Shown piece after piece: positions 44,398 to 48,308 of a stretch of 48,308 nt of DNA. The stretch's first letter is position 1; every line of letters begins with the position of its first letter. Position numbers and translations under genes: made by a program. The notes below the pieces were generated by a model, which was not told the origin of the DNA, searched no databases, and saw nothing but the letters and a program-made list of their open reading frames with translations. Source of the DNA: Pseudoxanthomonas japonensis (GTDB lineage: Bacteria > Pseudomonadota > Gammaproteobacteria > Xanthomonadales > Xanthomonadaceae); NCBI RefSeq assembly GCF_010093445.1, contig NZ_PDWW01000030.1, positions 1 to 48,308 of the forward strand, read 5' to 3'.

Positions 44398-44844
44398 ATG
44401 TACCGGCATATCCTTATCGCAACCGACGGCTCCGAGCGGGCCACCAAGGGCGTGCAACAGGGCCTGGCGCTGGCCGGCAGCCTGCAGGCCAAGGCCACCG
44501 TGTTGACCGTCAGCGAGCCCATCAGTACCGGCTTCGACGACGCATTGGGCTGGAGCGCGGTGGCGACCTCGCTGCCCGATTTCCAGAACGCCCGCGACGA
44601 AGCGGCGCGCAAGGTCCTGGACGGCGTCACCGCGCTCGCGTCGGCGGCCGGCATCGTCCCGCAACTGCTGCATGTAGCCGACCGTTACGCGGCGGAAGCG
44701 ATCGTCGATACCGCCGAACAGCAGGGCTGCGACCTGATCGTCATGGCCTCGCACGGACGGCGCGCGCTGGGCCGGTTGCTGCTGGGCAGCCAGACCAGCG
44801 AGGTGCTGGCGCGTTGCGGCGTGCCGGTGCTGGTGATCCGCTGA
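44398..44844 (+). CDS. Universal stress protein, UspA family
   Basis: 148 residues, one domain. It starts MYRHILIATDGSERATKG and ends VMASHGRRALGRLLLGSQTSEVLARCGVPVLVIR, with the G-9x-G-S part of the ATP-binding signature at 120-131; the first glycine is replaced by Ala (ASHG). GAGGTG five bases upstream is the ribosome binding site. The FNR-type promoter suggests induction when oxygen falls, as for related Usp genes of Pseudomonas. Confidence 0.92.
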   Translation: MYRHILIATDGSERATKGVQQGLALAGSLQAKATVLTVSEPISTGFDDALGWSAVATSLPDFQNARDEAARKVLDGVTALASAAGIVPQLLHVADRYAAEAIVDTAEQQGCDLIVMASHGRRALGRLLLGSQTSEVLARCGVPVLVIR

Positions 44845-44854
44845 GCGCGGGCGC

Positions 44855-45160
44855 TCACCAGCCGTAGAGCTTCCAGTACACCGGCGAGATGTCGCTGTTG
44901 TCCTTGCTCTTGTCCAGGCGGCCGTCGCCGTCGGAGTCGTACAGGTAATAGGGCGCGCCGCGCGCGGGCGTGACCTTGACCATGCGCAGGTTGCCGGCCA
45001 CGCGGTATTCCTCGATGGTGTCGCCGTTCTTCTCGGTACGCACGGCGACCTGCGCGTTGGCCAGATCGACGTCGGCGGGATGGCTGCCCCCCGTGGTGGC
45101 GCAACCGGCGAGTGCCAGCAGGCAGGACAACGGCAGGGCAAGGCACGTCGTGCGGTTCAT
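44855..45160 (-). CDS. DUF2782 lipoprotein
   Basis: 101 residues. Signal and lipobox MNRTTCLALPLSCLLALAGC give lipidation at Cys20. The mature domain, IEEYRVAGNLRMVKVTPARG then APYYLYDSDGDGRLDK, is the DUF2782 signature, with a DSDGDG calcium-loop-like motif. In Xanthomonadales and Pseudomonadales a DUF2782 gene commonly sits divergent from polA, as here. The stop codon is part of a small palindrome shared with the uspA stop (44842-44857). Function unknown. Confidence 0.86.
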   Translation of the reverse strand: MNRTTCLALPLSCLLALAGCATTGGSHPADVDLANAQVAVRTEKNGDTIEEYRVAGNLRMVKVTPARGAPYYLYDSDGDGRLDKSKDNSDISPVYWKLYGW

Positions 45161-45244
45161 GGGGGGCGTCCGGTCGGCGGGTGACGACCCGATTATGCGC
45201 CGAATGCGGAGTGCGCGCGTGACGTCCGCCGAGGAGGCGCGGCG

Positions 45245-45250
45245 TAGAAT
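45245..45250 (+). promoter_or_regulatory. -10 hexamer placed for a leaderless polA transcript
   Basis: TAGAAT (5/6 to consensus) ends six bases before the polA ATG at 45257, which puts the transcript start at the start codon. A GAGGAG at 45231-45236 is too far upstream to be a ribosome binding site. Confidence 0.45.
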
Positions 45251-45256
45251 GCCGGC

Positions 45257-48040
45257 ATGACAAGACTCGTACTGATCGACGGCTCCAGCTACCTGTTCCG
45301 CGCGTTCCATGCGCTGCCTCCGCTGACCAATGCACAGGGCGAGCCGACCGGCGCGCTGTTCGGCGTGGTCAACATGTTGCGTGCCACGCTGAAGGAACGC
45401 CCCGACTACGTCGCCTTCGTGCTCGACGCGAGCGGCCCGACCTTCCGCGACGAGCTCTATCCGGAGTACAAGGCCAACCGGCCGCCGATGCCGGAAGAAC
45501 TGCGCGCCCAGGTCGAGCCGATGATCCGCATCGTGCAGGCACTGGGCTTCCCGCTGCTGCGCGTGGAGGGCGTGGAGGCCGACGACGTGATCGGCACGCT
45601 CGCGCTGCAGGGTGCCGCGCGGGGCATGGAGGTGACCATTTCCACCAGTGACAAGGATTTTGCCCAGCTGGTGCAGCCTGCGGCATCCGGCGGTGGTGCG
45701 ATCGCACTGGTCAACACGATGAGCGGCAGCCGGCTGGATTCCGTCGAAGCGGTGGTGGAGAAATTCGGCGTTCGCCCCGAACAGATCGTCGATTTCCTCG
45801 CGCTGATGGGCGACACCGTCGACAACGTGCCGGGCGTGGAGAAGTGCGGCCCCAAGACCGCCGCCAAGTGGCTGGGCGAGTACGGCACGCTCGACGCGAT
45901 CATCGATAAGGCAGGCGAGATCAAGGGCAAGATCGGCGACAACCTGCGCGCTGCATTGCCACGCCTGCCGCTCAACCGCACGCTCGTCACCATCAAGACC
46001 GACGTGGCGCTGGAGGGCGGTCCGGACACGCTGCCGCTGCGCGACCGGCACGTCGATGAGCTGCGCGAACTGTATGCGCGCTACGGGTTCAACCAGGCGC
46101 TGAAGGAACTCGATGGTGGCGCGAGCGATGCGTCGTCCGTCGCCGAAAAGGAGCCCGGTCGCGCGCGCGGCACCGGCCGCGTGGCCACGGCCACCGTGGA
46201 CGAGGGTGCGATGGACCCGTCGCTTGGTGTAGCCGGCGAGTACACCGCAGTGATGGAGCGGGCGCAGCTCGATGCCCTGGTGACTCGCCTGCAGCAGGCG
46301 GACGAGTTCGCCTTCGACACCGAGACCGACAGCCTGGATCCGATGCAGGCCAATCTGGTCGGTCTGAGTTTTTCCACTGAACCCGGTCACGCCGTGTACG
46401 TACCGGTCGGACACGACTATCCAGGCGCGCCGCCGCAGCTCGACCGCGCCGCAGTGCTCGCCGCCCTCGCGCCGGTGCTGGCCGATCCCGCCAAGCGCAA
46501 GCTGGGCCAGCACGGCAAGTACGACCTGCACGTGCTGCGCCGTCATGGCGTGGACGTGCAGGGCTATGCCGACGACACGATGCTGGAGAGCTTCGTGCTG
46601 AACGCCGGCAGCAACCGCCACGACATGGACAGCCTGGCCAAGCGTTACCTCGGCTACGACACGATCAAGTACGAGGACGTGGCCGGGAAGGGCGCAAAGC
46701 AGATTCCGTTCTCGCAGGTGGCGGTCGACGACGCCACCCGCTACGCCGCCGAAGATGCCGACATCACCCTGCGCCTGCATCGCACGCTGGCGCCGAAACT
46801 CGCGGCCGAGCCCGGTCTGGAAAGCGTCTACCGCGACATCGAAATGCCGCTGGTGCCGGTGCTGGCGCGCATCGAGGCCAACGGCGTGAAGATCGATGGC
46901 GACGAACTGCGCCGGCAGAGCGCGGACCTGTCCAAGCGCATGCTGGCCGCGCAGCAGAAGGCCACGGAGCTGGCCGGCCGCACGTTCAACCTCGACTCGC
47001 CCAAGCAACTGCAGGCGCTGTTGTTCGACGAGCTCAAGCTGCCGGTGCTGGTGAAGACGCCGACCGGCCAGCCGAGCACCAACGAGGAAGCGCTGGAGGC
47101 CATCGCCGACCAGCACGAACTGCCCCGCGTGATCCTGGAGTACCGCGGCCTGGCCAAGCTGCGCAGCACCTACACCGACAAGCTGCCCGAGATGGTCAAT
47201 CCCGACACCGGCCGCGTGCACACCAGTTACCACCAGGCGGGTGCCGCGACCGGGCGGCTGTCGTCCACCGACCCGAACCTGCAGAACATCCCGATCCGCA
47301 CCGACGACGGTCGCCGCATCCGCAAGGCCTTCGTCGCACCGGCCGGCCGCAAGCTGGTGGCCTGCGACTACTCGCAGATCGAGCTGCGGATCATGGCGCA
47401 CCTGTCGCAGGATCCCGGCCTGGTGCGTGCGTTCGAATCCGGTGCCGACATCCACAAGGCGACGGCGGCAGAGGTCTTCGGCCGCACGCTGGAGGACGTC
47501 ACCGGCAACGAGCGTCGCGCGGCCAAGGCGATCAACTTCGGCCTGATGTACGGCATGAGCGCCTTCGGCCTGGCGCGGCAGCTGGGCATCGCGCGTGGCG
47601 AGGCGCAGGACTACATCGCGCTCTACTTCAGCCGGTATCCCGGCGTACGCGACTACATGGAGCGCACCCGCCAGCAGGCGCGCGAGCTTGGCTATGTCGA
47701 GACCGTGTTCGGCCGCCGCCTGTACCTGGAATACATCAACAAGGGCACGCAGGGACAGCGTGCCGGCGCCGAGCGCGCGGCGATCAACGCGCCGATGCAG
47801 GGCACGGCGGCGGACATCATCAAGCGCGCGATGATCGGCGTCGATGCATGGCTGGCCGACCACCGCGAGCGCGCGCTGATGATCCTGCAGGTGCACGACG
47901 AACTGGTGTTCGAAGCCGACGCCGACTTCGTGCCGACGTTGCTGGAAGAGGCGTCGGCCCGCATGGCCGCCGCGGCGCAACTGAGCGTTCCGCTGGTGGT
48001 GGACAGTGGGGTCGGCGACAACTGGGAAGAGGCCCATTGA
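45257..48040 (+). CDS. polA: DNA polymerase I
   Basis: 927 residues with three domains. The 5'-3' exonuclease (1-290) has LIDGSSYLFRAFHALP and GVEADDVIGTLA. The 3'-5' exonuclease (about 330-520) retains D354 and E356 in FAFDTETDSL, so proofreading should be active. The polymerase domain has D704 of motif A (DYSQIELR), the O helix (RRAAKAINFGLMYG) and D881 of motif C (VHDELV). It fills gaps in repair and replaces RNA primers on the lagging strand. Length and domains are complete. It is divergent from the DUF2782 gene. Confidence 0.97.
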   Translation: MTRLVLIDGSSYLFRAFHALPPLTNAQGEPTGALFGVVNMLRATLKERPDYVAFVLDASGPTFRDELYPEYKANRPPMPEELRAQVEPMIRIVQALGFPLLRVEGVEADDVIGTLALQGAARGMEVTISTSDKDFAQLVQPAASGGGAIALVNTMSGSRLDSVEAVVEKFGVRPEQIVDFLALMGDTVDNVPGVEKCGPKTAAKWLGEYGTLDAIIDKAGEIKGKIGDNLRAALPRLPLNRTLVTIKTDVALEGGPDTLPLRDRHVDELRELYARYGFNQALKELDGGASDASSVAEKEPGRARGTGRVATATVDEGAMDPSLGVAGEYTAVMERAQLDALVTRLQQADEFAFDTETDSLDPMQANLVGLSFSTEPGHAVYVPVGHDYPGAPPQLDRAAVLAALAPVLADPAKRKLGQHGKYDLHVLRRHGVDVQGYADDTMLESFVLNAGSNRHDMDSLAKRYLGYDTIKYEDVAGKGAKQIPFSQVAVDDATRYAAEDADITLRLHRTLAPKLAAEPGLESVYRDIEMPLVPVLARIEANGVKIDGDELRRQSADLSKRMLAAQQKATELAGRTFNLDSPKQLQALLFDELKLPVLVKTPTGQPSTNEEALEAIADQHELPRVILEYRGLAKLRSTYTDKLPEMVNPDTGRVHTSYHQAGAATGRLSSTDPNLQNIPIRTDDGRRIRKAFVAPAGRKLVACDYSQIELRIMAHLSQDPGLVRAFESGADIHKATAAEVFGRTLEDVTGNERRAAKAINFGLMYGMSAFGLARQLGIARGEAQDYIALYFSRYPGVRDYMERTRQQARELGYVETVFGRRLYLEYINKGTQGQRAGAERAAINAPMQGTAADIIKRAMIGVDAWLADHRERALMILQVHDELVFEADADFVPTLLEEASARMAAAAQLSVPLVVDSGVGDNWEEAH

Positions 48041-48308
48041 GCCGGCCTGAAAACGGTTCCCCTTCCGGAACATGGACTTGCGAAATGTTCGGGGAAACCC
48101 TGTCAGGTATATTTGTATACCGGCCAGTTCAATAAAATGAATTCCTCCTGAATCTTACGGTTTTTTAACCGGAATCTTCACGAACCATCCATGTGCGGAG
48201 TGGTCATATAGCGCGTGACAGATGCAACGTCTGTCACTGATCTCTCCCATCCCCTGGAGCGATCTCCCCCGGAGCGAAGACCCCTCCCCAGGTCCCGCTC
48301 CCCTGGCC
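48041..48308. other. AT-richer spacer after polA with three hairpins
   Basis: No gene start is visible before the window ends. GGTATA-TTTG-TATACC (48106-48121), CGGTT-TTTT-AACCG (48158-48171) and GTGACAGA-7-TCTGTCAC (48215-48237) can each fold. The second could terminate polA transcripts only weakly. Local base composition is far lower in GC than elsewhere, as expected for a promoter of the next gene or for foreign DNA. Confidence 0.4.

Noticed and set aside
44855..48073. A 1072-codon open frame on the minus strand opposite polA
   Set aside because: It is the antisense reading of a high-GC gene; its protein is His/Arg/Val-rich with no domain. Only its last 101 codons (44855-45160) are a real gene, DUF2782.

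Overview
This is a GC-rich (roughly two-thirds G+C by eye) chromosomal segment of a gammaproteobacterium of the family Xanthomonadaceae, most like Pseudoxanthomonas, Stenotrophomonas or Xanthomonas. The call rests on a XanB2-type chorismatase, GTAG-type (SMAG-like) and other REP palindromes, an attC of the Xanthomonas/Pseudomonas type, and the protein sequences generally. No tRNA, rRNA or CRISPR array was seen, and no intact transposase.

Layout. 1-1015: remnant of a chromosomal integron reading on the minus strand, with a promoter, a core site, one complete attC, a cassette with a small membrane protein, and a second attC cut off where unrelated, possibly IS-derived sequence begins. No integrase gene is present. 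1016-8104 (minus): transporter-fused hybrid histidine kinase, FAD/NAD(P) protein, cardiolipin synthase, and rpmG/rpmB, with strong hairpins and repeats. 8105-8518: REP-rich spacer. 8519-14343 (minus): DUF885 protein, then the tight group PPTase-rsmG-parA-parB with a DUF4304 gene appended after parB. 14503-21395: mixed housekeeping and accessory genes (GlsB-like protein, exonuclease III, MFS exporter, coniferyl-aldehyde-type dehydrogenase, gamma carbonic anhydrase, VOC protein, Pr6Pr membrane protein, YkgJ-type cysteine cluster protein).

21560-29683 (plus) is the most system-like block: RDD, SpoIIM-like, DUF4129, DUF4350, MoxR AAA+ ATPase, DUF58 and DUF4380 proteins. The first five overlap end to start. 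A duplicated palindromic element of about 125 bp separates MoxR from DUF58 and seems to carry a second copy of the DUF58 translation start. The block looks like a membrane-associated MoxR/DUF58 machine; its role is unknown.

29694-40808: ThuA-like protein, a small membrane protein, a stand-alone HsdR-N-like PD-(D/E)XK protein of atypical base composition, aroE, an outer-membrane barrel with an Asp/Tyr/Cys loop, a GNAT, hemB, a chorismatase (xanB2), a lipoprotein, a Coa1-like protein, a DPP-IV peptidase and a GST. 40918-48040: UPF0114 protein, GNAT, uvrD, a universal stress protein with an FNR-type promoter, a DUF2782 lipoprotein and polA. Three genes (gamma carbonic anhydrase, uvrD, polA) have a -10-like hexamer six bases before the ATG, which suggests leaderless mRNAs. 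The window ends in an AT-richer spacer after polA.
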